Positions 9,407 to 17,936 of a stretch of DNA of 64,000 nt are shown in pieces. Under the pieces are notes generated by a model. The model was not told the origin of the DNA. It made no database searches and saw only the letters and a list, made by a program, of their open reading frames with translations. The stretch is from Nesterenkonia sp. (GTDB taxonomy: Bacteria > Actinomycetota > Actinomycetes > Actinomycetales > Micrococcaceae). The stretch covers positions 1 to 64,000 of the forward strand of contig NZ_JAJUJJ010000009.1 in assembly GCF_029265375.1 (NCBI RefSeq), given 5' to 3'. The translations under genes and the position numbers were made by a program. Position 1 is the first letter of the stretch. The number at the start of each line of letters is the position of its first letter.

Positions 9407-10693
9407 ATGAACTACCAGGAGCCGCACGCCAAAGCTCGCGCGCCGCTGTCGGCCATGCCGGCCTCGTCCCAGGAGACCTCGGAGGAGACACCGTGGCCGC
9501 TGAGCCACTTCTCCGGGAAGCTGCGCGCTCATATCGACCGGGTGACCCCCACCTGGGTGGAGGGCCAGCTGGTGGAGTTCAACCTGCGCAACGGGACCGC
9601 GTGGATGACCCTGCGGGACCTGGAGCAGGAGATCTCCTTCACCGCGGTGGCCTGGCGGAATGTGGCCGGCGGGCTGCAGGAGAAGGGCCTGGCCCCCGGC
9701 TCCCGGGTGGTGGCGCTGGTCAAGCCCTCGCTGTGGGAGAAGTCAGGGCGTCTCTCCCTGGTCACCCACCGCATGGAGCCGGTGGGGCTGGGCGATCTGC
9801 TGGCGCGGGTGGAGCGGCTGAAGCAGCAGCTGGCCGCCGAGGGCCTGTTCGACCCGGAGCGGAAGAAGCCGCTGCCGGTGCTGCCGCGGACCATCGGGGT
9901 GATCACCGGCCGGGACTCGGATGCGAAGAAGGACATTCTGCGCAATGTCACCGCCCGCTGGGCCGCAGCCCGGTTCGCAGTGGAGGAGGTCGCCACCCAG
10001 GGTCCGGCGGCTCCTGCGGAGGTTGCCGCGGCTCTGCAGCGTCTGGACGCGGCCGAGGGTGTGGACGTCATCGTCATCGCACGCGGCGGCGGCGCGCTGG
10101 AGGAGGTCGTCCTGCCGTTCTCCGACGAGCGGCTGGTGCGTGCCGTCGCCCAGGCGCAGACCCCGGTGGTCTCGGCCATCGGGCATGAGGCCGACCGTCC
10201 GCTGCTCGATGAGGTCGCCGATGTGCGGGCTTCTACGCCCACCGGGTCGGCCAAGCTGCTGGTGCCGGAGGAGGCCCTGGAGCGGGAGAACATCGCCCAG
10301 GCCCGCACCCGCATGTCGCAGGGGCTGCAGCGCCGGCTGACGCGGGAGGCCGAATGGTTGGAGACGATCCGCTCCCGGCCCGTCCTGGCCCGGCCGGAGG
10401 AGATGATCACCCAACGTGCTGAAGCTGTGCACAGTCTTCGCCACCGCGCACTGGTGTGCACCCAGACGGCGGTGGACCGCGCCCGGGATTGGGTGGCCGG
10501 AACCCGTTCGCGGGTGACCTCGCTCTCACCGCAGTCGACATTGGACCGCGGCTACGCAGTGGTGCAGCACCAGCGGCAGATCATCCGCGACGCAGGGCAG
10601 CTGCAGCCGGAGAAGACGGTGCAGGTGATGGTGGCTCGCGGCGAGTTCTCTGCAGTTGTCACCGATGTCTACAAGGAGCCCACAGATGAGTGA
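9407..10693 (+). CDS. xseA: Exodeoxyribonuclease VII large subunit
   Basis: The catalytic subunit of the nuclease that degrades single-stranded DNA to oligonucleotides. The OB-fold domain spans about residues 30-125. The nuclease domain holds VITGRDSDAKKDILRN near 165, IVIARGGGALEEVVLPFSDE near 222, and SAIGHEADRPLLDEVADVRASTPTGSA near 258. A helical region follows, and the tail contains the conserved LDRGYAVV. A TAGTCT box lies nine bases before the ATG, so the mRNA may have almost no leader. The stop overlaps xseB by 8 bp. Confidence 0.95.
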   Translation: MNYQEPHAKARAPLSAMPASSQETSEETPWPLSHFSGKLRAHIDRVTPTWVEGQLVEFNLRNGTAWMTLRDLEQEISFTAVAWRNVAGGLQEKGLAPGSRVVALVKPSLWEKSGRLSLVTHRMEPVGLGDLLARVERLKQQLAAEGLFDPERKKPLPVLPRTIGVITGRDSDAKKDILRNVTARWAAARFAVEEVATQGPAAPAEVAAALQRLDAAEGVDVIVIARGGGALEEVVLPFSDERLVRAVAQAQTPVVSAIGHEADRPLLDEVADVRASTPTGSAKLLVPEEALERENIAQARTRMSQGLQRRLTREAEWLETIRSRPVLARPEEMITQRAEAVHSLRHRALVCTQTAVDRARDWVAGTRSRVTSLSPQSTLDRGYAVVQHQRQIIRDAGQLQPEKTVQVMVARGEFSAVVTDVYKEPTDE

Positions 10694-10952
10694 GTCCCCC
10701 AGCAACGCACACTTCAGCACCGCTGAGACTGAGGACATTGAGCAGATGTCCTATGAGCAGGCTCGCGAGGAGCTGATCGCCGTGGTCACCAAACTGGAGA
10801 CCGGCGGCGCTCCGCTGGAGGAGTCCCTGGCCCTGTGGCAGCGCGGAGAGGCGCTGGCCGACCGCTGCGAGCGCTGGCTCGACGGCGCGGCCGAACGTCT
10901 CGACGAAGTCCGCCGGCAGCTGTCCGGGCCCGAGGCTGACGAAGAGGACTAG
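10686..10952 (+). CDS. xseB: Exodeoxyribonuclease VII small subunit
   Basis: An 88-residue helical partner of XseA. The conserved core runs SYEQAREELIAVVTKLE then PLEESLALWQRGEALADRCE. ATG at 10686 lies inside the end of xseA (ATGAGTGA), which couples translation. About 20 extra N-terminal residues precede the core. Two bases after the stop, insertion-sequence-derived DNA begins. Confidence 0.93.
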   Translation: MSESPSNAHFSTAETEDIEQMSYEQAREELIAVVTKLETGGAPLEESLALWQRGEALADRCERWLDGAAERLDEVRRQLSGPEADEED

Positions 10953-10994
10953 ATGTAGTTCCTCGACACGTTGCGAACGGGTTTGAGCAGAAAC

Positions 10995-11051
10995 GGAGAC
11001 CTCCGATATCGGTGTGGGCAACCACACCCACAACCCAATACAGAGGTCTCC
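10995..11051 (+). repeat. Hairpin sequestering the IS481-like transposase start site
   Basis: GGAGACCTC (10995-11003) is complementary to GAGGTCTCC (11043-11051), which ends just before the ATG at 11053. An inner 7-bp stem GGTGTGG/CCACACC with loop GCAA lies at 11011-11028. Such hairpins in IS leaders are known to block translation from read-through transcripts. Confidence 0.55.
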
Positions 11052-11052
11052 T

Positions 11053-11426
11053 ATGGTTCACCGTAGTGTTCCGTTGACTCCTGCTGGTAGGGCCCGGATG
11101 GTCCTTGAGCAGGGCTGGCCCCAACACCGGGTCGCTGAACGGTTCCAGGTCTCAACAACCTTATTCGTCTTCACCACCTTTCGCCGGAGTCCATTTCCAG
11201 CGATGGGGCTGATGGAGTCCACGATCGGGCTCTACAAGGTCGAGGTCATCGACCACGAGAGGTCCACCTGGTCCTCGTGGAGACAGGTCGAGGCCGCCAC
11301 CGCCGAGTGGGTCTACTGGTACAACCACCAACGCCTGCACGGCAGCCTCGCAGACATCCCCCGGAGGAGTTCGAGCAGGCCTACTATGATGCTCACCAAG
11401 ACCGCAGCAACACCGCTGCAGCCTGA
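11053..11426 (+). pseudogene. Chimeric, frameshifted transposase remnant
   Basis: The N-terminus MVHRSVPLTPAGRARMVLEQ and WPQHRVAERFQVS is the helix-turn-helix start of IS481 transposases. After a junction of about 15 residues, the reading matches the end of IS3 OrfB: MESTIGLYKVEVI, then ATAEWVYWYNHQRLHGSLADIP, the region with the last catalytic glutamate neighbourhood. One C is missing in the run near 11359. The expected PEEFEQAYYDAHQD tail is therefore shifted out of frame and ends at TGA 11424-11426. Not functional. Confidence 0.72.
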
Positions 11427-11552
11427 TTCACCGAGCCTCCATCATTCCCAGGCCGATTCAATCGCGATGCGCAACTGGCCAGAGCATGCCCCAGGCCATC
11501 CACTTCTCACTGGCCATTGACACCAGACCAGGCCCAAAACCTAAACAGCGAA

Positions 11553-11566
11553 TCTGGGGCCCCAGA
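11553..11566. promoter_or_regulatory. Perfect 14-bp palindrome at the end of the tad operon
   Basis: TCTGGGGCCCCAGA is its own reverse complement and lies 20 bases after the prepilin peptidase stop. It shares GGGCCCCAGA with the sites at 24145 and 29156. It could be a protein-binding site or part of a weak terminator (CTGGG/CCCAG stem on the minus strand). No T-run follows immediately. Confidence 0.45.
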
Positions 11567-11585
11567 CCCAGGTTCGCCTGCTCTT

Positions 11586-12152
11586 TCAGTACAGCAGCAG
11601 CCCCAGCACCAGCGTCCCGGCGATTAGGTGGGGACCCAGCGCAATATGTGAGCGCCGGTGCGCCCGCCCGCGCACGATCTGAACCACGCCGTAGAGCAGA
11701 CCGAAGAGAAGCCCCATCACGATGCCCATCACAGTAACTACGGGGCCGTGCCAGCCCAGGACAAGGCCCGCGGAGAGCATCAGCTTGACGTCGCCGAAAC
11801 CCAGCTGTGAAGGTGCCAGAACAAACAGCACAAAGAAGAAGAGCACCGATCCCACAGAGCATGCCACCGCCATTGCCAGGCGCAAAAAATCACCACTGAG
11901 AACGGCGGAGCTCAAGAGGACCACGAAGCATGCCGCCGCCAGGGGCAAGGTGATGATGTCCGGAAGTCGCCGCTCCCGCCAGTCGATGGCGGCGAGGAGG
12001 GGACCCGTTGCGGCAAAGACCACAGGTGCGCCCTTGGCCGGCCACGGGCTGTCGGTGATCACCATCGCCAAGGAGGCGAGCACAAGAGAAGCCCCGGCAA
12101 TGGATACCCAGAATCGCTGTGAGGCAGCTCCGTGTACTAGAAGGGGGAACAT
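11586..12152 (-). CDS. Prepilin peptidase of the Tad system (A24 family, TadV/CpaA type)
   Basis: A membrane aspartic peptidase that cleaves the leader of Flp pilin and pseudopilins after glycine. Of 188 residues most form membrane helices. The two catalytic aspartates are visible: D57 in AAIDWRERRLPD and D121 in LGFGDVKL. It is the short CpaA/TadV form, without the N-methyltransferase domain of PilD. It is the last gene of the leftward tad operon. Its predicted substrates in this island are Flp (12861), TadE (20308), the TadZ-TadE fusion (20712) and the long pilin-like protein at 29184. Confidence 0.88.
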   Translation of the reverse strand: MFPLLVHGAASQRFWVSIAGASLVLASLAMVITDSPWPAKGAPVVFAATGPLLAAIDWRERRLPDIITLPLAAACFVVLLSSAVLSGDFLRLAMAVACSVGSVLFFFVLFVLAPSQLGFGDVKLMLSAGLVLGWHGPVVTVMGIVMGLLFGLLYGVVQIVRGRAHRRSHIALGPHLIAGTLVLGLLLY

Positions 12153-12158
12153 CGGGAC

Positions 12159-12848
12159 TCAGCTGGTGAGGCGGATCTCGAAGAGTCTGCCGATCTCTGA
12201 GGGGTCATAACTCACTCCACCATGACCTCCAGCCCGATAGATCACTCGCACCGCGCCAAATCCCGCCCCAGTGCAGCGTACCGTCCAGGACTCCAGTTCC
12301 TCCTCATCCTCCCCGTCCCATTCAGCTGACCCGCGGCAATGCACCCCCGGACGCAACCGCACCTCAGCAACAGCAGAAGCACTCCCCCGCGGAGCACCCA
12401 CCAGCCGATCACCAGTACCAACCACTTCGGTCTGCTCAGACACAGTCTCCACTGATACCCGAATCGCCCCAGGCTCGGGCACCAGGACCGAATAATCCGC
12501 CACCCGGGAATTGCTGTTGGCGCGCGCATACCCCACCGCAGAGTCATACCCATACAACGAAGCTGCCTCACCAAAGAAGCCAAAAGGAAGTACCCGCACC
12601 GGATCGCCCGGATCCGACGGTGGACGCTGACCGTTCACCCAAGCCTGAATCCACTGCTGCCGCACCGAATCGGCAGCACCAAGGGCTGCCGCGTCAGCTG
12701 CCTTCTGCGCCTTCCCGCGGGCGTCGCTGGCCTGACCAAGCACCATCAGCCCAATACCCATCAGCAGCACCGCAAGCCCAAGAAGGACGACGGCCAGAGA
12801 AACCTGACCGTCGTCCTTCCGCACTAGGCGTTTCATAAGCGCACTCAC
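12159..12848 (-). CDS. TadG-like pilus assembly protein
   Basis: 229 residues: basic N-terminus KRLVRKDDGQVSL, one membrane helix (about 16-38), then AADAAALGAADSVR, the usual start of the extracytoplasmic part of TadE/TadG-like proteins, and a beta-rich outer domain. A glycine precedes QVSLA as in a pilin leader, but the glutamate normally at +5 is alanine (A19), so leader cleavage is doubtful. Two cysteines (in GVHCRG and TVRCTG) could pair. It sits between flp and the prepilin peptidase. Confidence 0.8.
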   Translation of the reverse strand: MSALMKRLVRKDDGQVSLAVVLLGLAVLLMGIGLMVLGQASDARGKAQKAADAAALGAADSVRQQWIQAWVNGQRPPSDPGDPVRVLPFGFFGEAASLYGYDSAVGYARANSNSRVADYSVLVPEPGAIRVSVETVSEQTEVVGTGDRLVGAPRGSASAVAEVRLRPGVHCRGSAEWDGEDEEELESWTVRCTGAGFGAVRVIYRAGGHGGVSYDPSEIGRLFEIRLTS

Positions 12849-12860
12849 AAAGTCAAGCCG

Positions 12861-13073
12861 TCAGCCTTCCCCAGCGAACCGGCCACTCACCTGCTCAATG
12901 ATGTTATTCAGGGCATCGGTGATCGAAGAATTACCGGTGCTGCTGAACCACGAAGCCACAGCAATCACCACAATAGCGATCACCACAGCAATACCCAGGT
13001 ACTCAATAGTGCCCTGACCATCCTCACGACGGTCGTTCATAGCGTTCTGCAGCTTGAGGTACAGAGAAGACAT
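12861..13073 (-). CDS. Flp-type major pilin
   Basis: A 70-residue type IVb/IVc pilin. The leader MSSLYLKLQNAMNDRREDG is followed by QGTIEYLG, giving cleavage after G19 with the required glutamate at +5 (E24). The hydrophobic assembly helix runs about 27-43, and the short tail reads SITDALNNIIEQVSG. ATG at 13073 is preceded by AAGGGA; an upstream in-frame ATG at 13115 would add an untypical extension. About 140 bases of non-coding DNA precede it, so a separate promoter for high pilin expression is likely, though I cannot see a clear -10/-35 pair. Confidence 0.88.
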   Translation of the reverse strand: MSSLYLKLQNAMNDRREDGQGTIEYLGIAVVIAIVVIAVASWFSSTGNSSITDALNNIIEQVSGRFAGEG

Positions 13074-13210
13074 GTCAAAAGTCCCTTCCAAGATTCCAAT
13101 CCAATTACGCCGCACCCTCTCCGGTGCCTCGCAGGATCCAGCATTCCAAACGCCACCCCCTCAGCCCAGGGTCACCAGGCCCAACCCAAGACCCAATCAG
13201 CGTGGCAGTG

Positions 13211-15085
13211 CTATTGGTCGGTTTCCTCGCCGAGTCGCTCAAGGACGGCCTGGGGCATCTGGAACTGGTTGCTTTCTGCAATGCGGATGGTCATCTGGCC
13301 CTCCTGAAGGTTCTCCGGCAGTTGGAACTCAGCGAAGAGCGGCGAGGGCTGTGGTCCCAGCCCGGGACCGTCTGCAGCCACTTCTGTGCACAGGCAGTGG
13401 AGCGGCCCTGCTGAGACCGGGAAATGCTGTTCACCGGCCTGGTCATCGACCAGGCTGATATTGGCAGCCGTGGGGAGACTCGCTGAGAAGTAGGGGTTCG
13501 GTCCGAAGTGTTCACCTGTATCGATCGAATGGCTGAAGGCTGACTCGTCGTATTCCTCGTCCTCAGGTGTCGCGATGGCAAACCGCATCATGACACCGTC
13601 ATCGGAACGCGCAGCGTCGAGAATGTCGAAGCGCACCCGCAGATCGCTGGGATCATCCTCTGGAGGATCCAGAAGGTAGGAGGCCAGCGCGCCCTCGGCG
13701 GTTTGGGTCTCCTCAGCTTCGGGAAGCTCCTCAATCTCCTCGTAGCCAAGATCAATTTCGGTGCCGGAATCCTCCTCCACCACGGTGTAGCGGAAGCTCA
13801 CCCGGCGGTTCAGCGCCCGGTTCTCCGGCAAGTCGTTGCCATCAGCGTCCTCATTGGGCACCAGCGGGCGGTTGAAGCTGTGCCCCTCGGTCTCGATAGT
13901 GATCCCCTCGTCCAGCAGCGGTTCGATGACTTCTGCCACCGCCTGGGCGCGGTTCTCGGACAGCGGCTGATTGACGTCGTGGCCATCGACATTATCCGTA
14001 TGCCCCTCAATGACCACTGTCTGACCAGCCGCTTCGGCATTGAGCTTCTGGGCGGCATCTTCAATGATGGACTGCGCCTCATCTGTCAGGGTGTGCTCAC
14101 CGAATTCGAACAGCACATCAGATGGCAGCGTGACCTCCTGAGTGTCACCGTCGATGACTGTGGTGACACCGGTGAGGCTGCGTGAGCGCGCTGTCAATGG
14201 AGTGATCCGCTGGTACCGGGCATCGGCGCCGTAGATCGCCGGGAGTTCACTGTTCTGCCCCACAAAGCGGGACAGGCCGTCCTCAGGCAGTTCGAAGGGT
14301 TCCCCTTCGCTGACCGGAACATCCTTCAGCGGTTCAACCCACTGGCCCGCCAGCACATCCACCTCATCGGATTCAGGTGCGGGGAAATCAACATAGATCA
14401 GATACGTTCTAGACCCCGCCTCGTTGGATCCGCTGGTGACCGAAGAGCATATGCAGTTCGCTGGCAGACTGGCGGTCTCGAAATCACCGCTGGTGTCTTC
14501 CACCTCTGGTTCAGCCTCTGGATCAAAGGAACGCTGACCGTCAGTTCTGAGCGGTTCGATGAGTTCCCCGGCCTCGCGATCCACCAGGCGCACCCATGGC
14601 TTATCCGGGTCGGTCACAGCGCTGAGCGCCCGCAGTGAGTCCGGCCTGAGCCACTCCCCGTCCTCGGGCTGCAGCCAGGCCAGCACCAGGCGGGCATAGT
14701 CGCCATCACGATCAAGAGACAGCACCTGCATTTTCGCCGAGGCACGCTCTCCGCCGGCGGAGCTCTGCGGTGCTTCCACCACCGCTTCTGCCACCGGGTC
14801 AGGCAGCGTGTTCGCACGCCAGAAACCCCCCGAGAGCGCATACTCCGGTTCTTCCTCCTGCCCCTGGTCGTCCTCGGACGCGGGGTCGGTGGGCTGCTCC
14901 TTCTCTGCAGACTCCGTCTCCTCTGGCGCCGCAGCCGCGCTGCCCTCCTGCTCAGGTTCAAGACCATCCTGCGGGGCACAGCCGGCCAGCAGCACGGAGC
15001 CGACGACGGCCCCCGCCAGTAGGGCGCGATAGGAACGCAGCACGCCTCCAGGATGCGCGGCAGTTCGCGATGTGTAAGCACTCAT
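13211..15085 (-). CDS. OmpA-domain lipoprotein of the tad operon (copy 1)
   Basis: 624 residues. A signal peptide with lipobox VLLAGC (C36) marks a membrane-anchored lipoprotein. An acidic, low-complexity stretch follows, then a beta-rich domain with LSLDRDGDYARLVLAWLQP, an OmpA-like domain at about 318-432 and a C-terminal beta domain. The OmpA motif VVIEGHTDNVDGHDVNQPLS with ENRAQAV is the peptidoglycan-binding signature. Two CxC pairs (CICS near 210, CLCTEVA near 565) suggest disulfides or metal binding. It is a clear paralogue of the protein at 27211-29064. It lies between the response regulator and flp, so it probably anchors the pilus machine to the wall. Confidence 0.82.
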   Translation of the reverse strand: MSAYTSRTAAHPGGVLRSYRALLAGAVVGSVLLAGCAPQDGLEPEQEGSAAAAPEETESAEKEQPTDPASEDDQGQEEEPEYALSGGFWRANTLPDPVAEAVVEAPQSSAGGERASAKMQVLSLDRDGDYARLVLAWLQPEDGEWLRPDSLRALSAVTDPDKPWVRLVDREAGELIEPLRTDGQRSFDPEAEPEVEDTSGDFETASLPANCICSSVTSGSNEAGSRTYLIYVDFPAPESDEVDVLAGQWVEPLKDVPVSEGEPFELPEDGLSRFVGQNSELPAIYGADARYQRITPLTARSRSLTGVTTVIDGDTQEVTLPSDVLFEFGEHTLTDEAQSIIEDAAQKLNAEAAGQTVVIEGHTDNVDGHDVNQPLSENRAQAVAEVIEPLLDEGITIETEGHSFNRPLVPNEDADGNDLPENRALNRRVSFRYTVVEEDSGTEIDLGYEEIEELPEAEETQTAEGALASYLLDPPEDDPSDLRVRFDILDAARSDDGVMMRFAIATPEDEEYDESAFSHSIDTGEHFGPNPYFSASLPTAANISLVDDQAGEQHFPVSAGPLHCLCTEVAADGPGLGPQPSPLFAEFQLPENLQEGQMTIRIAESNQFQMPQAVLERLGEETDQ

Positions 15086-15160
15086 GTATCTAGCAGTCCC
15101 TCCGTCTCATCACACGATCATTCTTCGGCTCAAACCAGGATTTAAGGCACCAAACCTGAA

Positions 15161-15865
15161 CTACAGCTGGTTGCGGAACCAAACGCTGACAGCCTCGGCG
15201 CGAGACCCCACTCCCATTTTTGAGAAGATCCGATTGATATGGTTCTTCACGGTCTTCTCACTGAGGAAGAGCAGCGCGGCAATCTCCTTATTGGGAAGAC
15301 CATCGGCCACCAGCTCCATAATCTGCGACTCGCGCCCACTGAGCCCGAAGGGAGAACGGCCCCGGACAACCTCTGCGAGCTCCGACTGGTGCGGCTCAGC
15401 CGGAGCTTCCGGCAGCGTAGCAACCCCCTCTCCGCTGGGCACTTCAACCGGCACCGCTCCTGCCATGATCGCTGTCACTGCGCTGGGGGACATCAGCGAT
15501 GCTCCCGCGGCGACCGAGTGGAGGGCCTTGGAGAGATCCTCCATCTCGATCTCGTTGTAGACCACGTACCCCCGCGCCCCATTGCGCAGGGCTGCACTGA
15601 CCACCTCATGCTCCTCGCTGTGGGTGAGCATCACCACCGGGCAGCGCTCTGAGATCACCCTGGTGGCCTCCACTCCGTTCATCACCGGCATCCGCACATC
15701 CAGCAGGCAGACATCGGGCTTGGTCTGCTCTGCAAGCTCAATGGCTTCCTTACCGTCGGCGGCCGCTCCCACCAATTCCACATCCGGCAGAGCGTTGAGG
15801 ATCTGCGCCAGTCCTGTGCGAACGACGCTGTTGTCGTCTGCGATGAGGACGCGGATTGCACTCAT
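15161..15865 (-). CDS. LuxR-type response regulator of the tad operon
   Basis: 234 residues. The receiver domain (about 1-120) has acidic pocket IADDN, phospho-acceptor in CLLDVRMP and switch residues VVMLTHSE. The C-terminal LuxR/NarL helix-turn-helix is LSGRESQIMELVADGLPNKEIAALLFLSEKTVKNHI. ATG at 15865 overlaps the kinase stop (ATGA), so the pair is coupled. Being inside the pilus operon, it most likely controls pilus expression. Candidate targets are the shared motifs at 24145 and 29156, though binding there is only a guess. Confidence 0.9.
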   Translation of the reverse strand: MSAIRVLIADDNSVVRTGLAQILNALPDVELVGAAADGKEAIELAEQTKPDVCLLDVRMPVMNGVEATRVISERCPVVMLTHSEEHEVVSAALRNGARGYVVYNEIEMEDLSKALHSVAAGASLMSPSAVTAIMAGAVPVEVPSGEGVATLPEAPAEPHQSELAEVVRGRSPFGLSGRESQIMELVADGLPNKEIAALLFLSEKTVKNHINRIFSKMGVGSRAEAVSVWFRNQL

Positions 15866-17040
15866 ACTTCTTCCTTCCAGCTCAGCGGGATGGACAGGTT
15901 GACCACAGTGCCCTGTCCCGCTTTGGAGATGATCGACACCTTGCCCTGGACCTCTTCCGCCCTTTCCTGCATTCCGATAAGCCCGTAGTGATTCGTTTTC
16001 CGCGCACCCTTTGTCTTGAAGCCCCGGCCGAAGTCCCGGACTGTCACCTTCAGCTCCTTCGCTGAACACTGTGCCGAGCATTCCAGTTTTTGAGAACCAG
16101 AATGGGTCGCAGCGTTACACAGTGCTTCTTCGGCCACTTTGTGGGCCGCGTAACGAATATCCAGCGGTAGGTTGACACAATTTTCCACGTCAAGGTCCGC
16201 CTGGACCCCGTACAACGCCTCCACCTCATCCACCAGGGCTTGCAGAGAATCCGCCAGTGGGGGAACTGATGCGTCACGCAGATCTGTCAGGAGCTGCCTG
16301 GAGTCATGAATCGCTTGTGCTGCTGCCTGACTGATCATGGTCGCTTCCTCGACAGCCTTGCCGGTCATCTTCATTGCTTTGGCCTGAAGCGAGATTCCCT
16401 CCAAGCTCTTCACCAGGGAGTCGTGAAGCTCACGGGCCAGCCGGGAGCGCTCCTGCCCCAAGGCTGCGTCCGCGGCAGCAGATCGCGCCTGCTCAACAGT
16501 CGCGTCAACTTGTCGTTGCAATCGCTGCATCGCCCGGCCAACATAGGTGGCGCTGGCAAAGAGCGCCATCGAGGCCAGGACCGCAGGGGGGCTGACCACC
16601 CAGCCCCCCTCGACCCCGCTGATCACAAGGACCACCGACAGAAAGCCCACAGCCAGGAGTGCTGTGAGAAGAACCTGTCCAAGAGTAGGAAAGAAGAGTC
16701 CGATCAGCACGGCAGTGGAGCCCAGATAGCCTGTATAGGCGGTGGGTGACTGGGTGCTGGCAAAGATCACCAAGGTCAAGACGATATCCACCGCGACCAA
16801 CAGCGGGTGCCGAGAGATGAACGGTGCCGCTCTCTCCCATCCCAGCAGTGTGGCCAGGGACGCACTCACTACCACCAGTAGGAGCACCATTTCGCTCAGG
16901 CTGCCGCCTTCAGCTGCGGCGACGGCCACGGGATATGTACACACCAGCCGCAGCACCAGAGCGATTTTGCCGCATTTGATGAGCACATAGCCGGCCCTGC
17001 GGTCACTGGGCCGACCGCCGGCGGTCCGAGACGTCACCAT
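15862..17040 (-). CDS. NarL-family sensor histidine kinase of the tad operon
   Basis: 392 residues. The membrane domain has five or six helices in the first 165 residues with no large outer loop, which suggests sensing within or near the membrane. A short coiled coil follows, then HisKA_3 with RELHDSLVKSLEGISLQ (phospho-His near 205). The HATPase_c domain includes AHKVAEEALCNAATHS and RDFGRGFKTKGARKTNHYGL. ATG at 17040 lies inside the end of tadC (7-bp overlap). Partner of the next gene. Confidence 0.9.
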   Translation of the reverse strand: MVTSRTAGGRPSDRRAGYVLIKCGKIALVLRLVCTYPVAVAAAEGGSLSEMVLLLVVVSASLATLLGWERAAPFISRHPLLVAVDIVLTLVIFASTQSPTAYTGYLGSTAVLIGLFFPTLGQVLLTALLAVGFLSVVLVISGVEGGWVVSPPAVLASMALFASATYVGRAMQRLQRQVDATVEQARSAAADAALGQERSRLARELHDSLVKSLEGISLQAKAMKMTGKAVEEATMISQAAAQAIHDSRQLLTDLRDASVPPLADSLQALVDEVEALYGVQADLDVENCVNLPLDIRYAAHKVAEEALCNAATHSGSQKLECSAQCSAKELKVTVRDFGRGFKTKGARKTNHYGLIGMQERAEEVQGKVSIISKAGQGTVVNLSIPLSWKEEV

Positions 17041-17936
17041 GAGTCTCCAAACATCGCGCCCAGATCGATATCAGCGGTGTAGTAGATGCTGACCAGCATG
17101 AGCACCAGTGTGCCGGGCACCATGACCAAGGTGACTACTGCGGCAATCTTCGGCGACGCCTTGGACGCCTGCTGGCGCGCCCGCTGCGCGCGCTTCTGGC
17201 GGATATCGGTGGCGATCTGCTCCAGAGACTCCACCAGCGGAGACCCAAGTTCCTCAGCCTGCATCAAGGAGGTCACGAAGGCCTCCATTGCTTGGGATCG
17301 AGTGCGCTCCTTCAGCTCTCGGAAAGCGTCATAGCGGGAGGTCCCGACATCCAAGTGGCGCATGGTCAGGCGCATCTCGTCGGCCAGCGGACCTTCGGTT
17401 CGTTCGATAACTCGCTGCAGAGCGCCCCTGAAGGACAAGCCGGCTGACACAGTGACAGAAAGGACATCCAGGAAATCGGGCAGGTCGCCTTCGATGGTCT
17501 CCTGCCGCTTCCGGCCGGCGGACTGCAGAGCCAGATCCGGGAGGAAGAAACCCAGCACTACCAGCAGCAGACTGAGCCAGAGGTTCTGCGCCATCATGAA
17601 GACAGCGACGCCACCGAGTCCGAAGATCAGCAAGAGTCTGGCTTTCATAGCGAAGAAGTCTGCTGCGGTGGGGAACTGATCCGCCTGCGCGTACATCAGG
17701 CGCTTGGTGATGAACCGACTGTACCCGTCACCCATCAGCCCGGAGATCTCCGGACCCAGCCACTGGCCGAAGGCGGTGAAGGGACTCTTGCGGCGTCGCC
17801 TCCTCACGGGTTCCTTGATCAGCAACCGGTCTTCTTGGGCCAGGTGCCCCAAGGGATCGGCGCGTACCAGCGTGTAGCCGCGGACGGCCAGTACAAGAAC
17901 GACGGCAGCGGCAGCGCCCCAAAGTGCCGGATGCAT
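17034..17936 (-). CDS. tadC: TadC, inner membrane platform protein
   Basis: 300 residues of the type II secretion GspF family. The T2SSF domain is centred on GDLPDFLDVLSVTVSAGLSF and ERTEGPLADEM near 165-200, followed by MEAFVTSLMQAEELGSPLVE. Membrane helices lie at the N-terminus, at about 95-130 and at the C-terminus. With TadB it forms the membrane platform on which the TadA ATPase acts. ATG at 17936 shares one base with the tadB stop (TGATG). Confidence 0.9.
   Translation of the reverse strand: MHPALWGAAAAVVLVLAVRGYTLVRADPLGHLAQEDRLLIKEPVRRRRRKSPFTAFGQWLGPEISGLMGDGYSRFITKRLMYAQADQFPTAADFFAMKARLLLIFGLGGVAVFMMAQNLWLSLLLVVLGFFLPDLALQSAGRKRQETIEGDLPDFLDVLSVTVSAGLSFRGALQRVIERTEGPLADEMRLTMRHLDVGTSRYDAFRELKERTRSQAMEAFVTSLMQAEELGSPLVESLEQIATDIRQKRAQRARQQASKASPKIAAVVTLVMVPGTLVLMLVSIYYTADIDLGAMFGDSW

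Larger units (their letters stand above)
10954..11460 (+). mobile_element. Composite remnant of two insertion sequences (IS481-like and IS3-like)
   Basis: Left part (about 10954-11150): leader and first 34 codons of an IS481-type transposase. Right part (about 11165-11460): the end of an IS3-type transposase and a terminal sequence reading GAGCCTCC...CCGATTCA that resembles an IS3 right end. Neither element keeps a full transposase, and the left IS3 and right IS481 ends are missing. This fits insertion of one element into another followed by deletion. It separates xseB from the pilus island. Confidence 0.7.

Noticed and set aside
13074..13210. Strong separate promoter for flp
   Set aside because: I looked for -35/-10 pairs upstream of the pilin and saw no convincing one. 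Only a weak GCACC/GGTGC dyad is present, so it is not listed.
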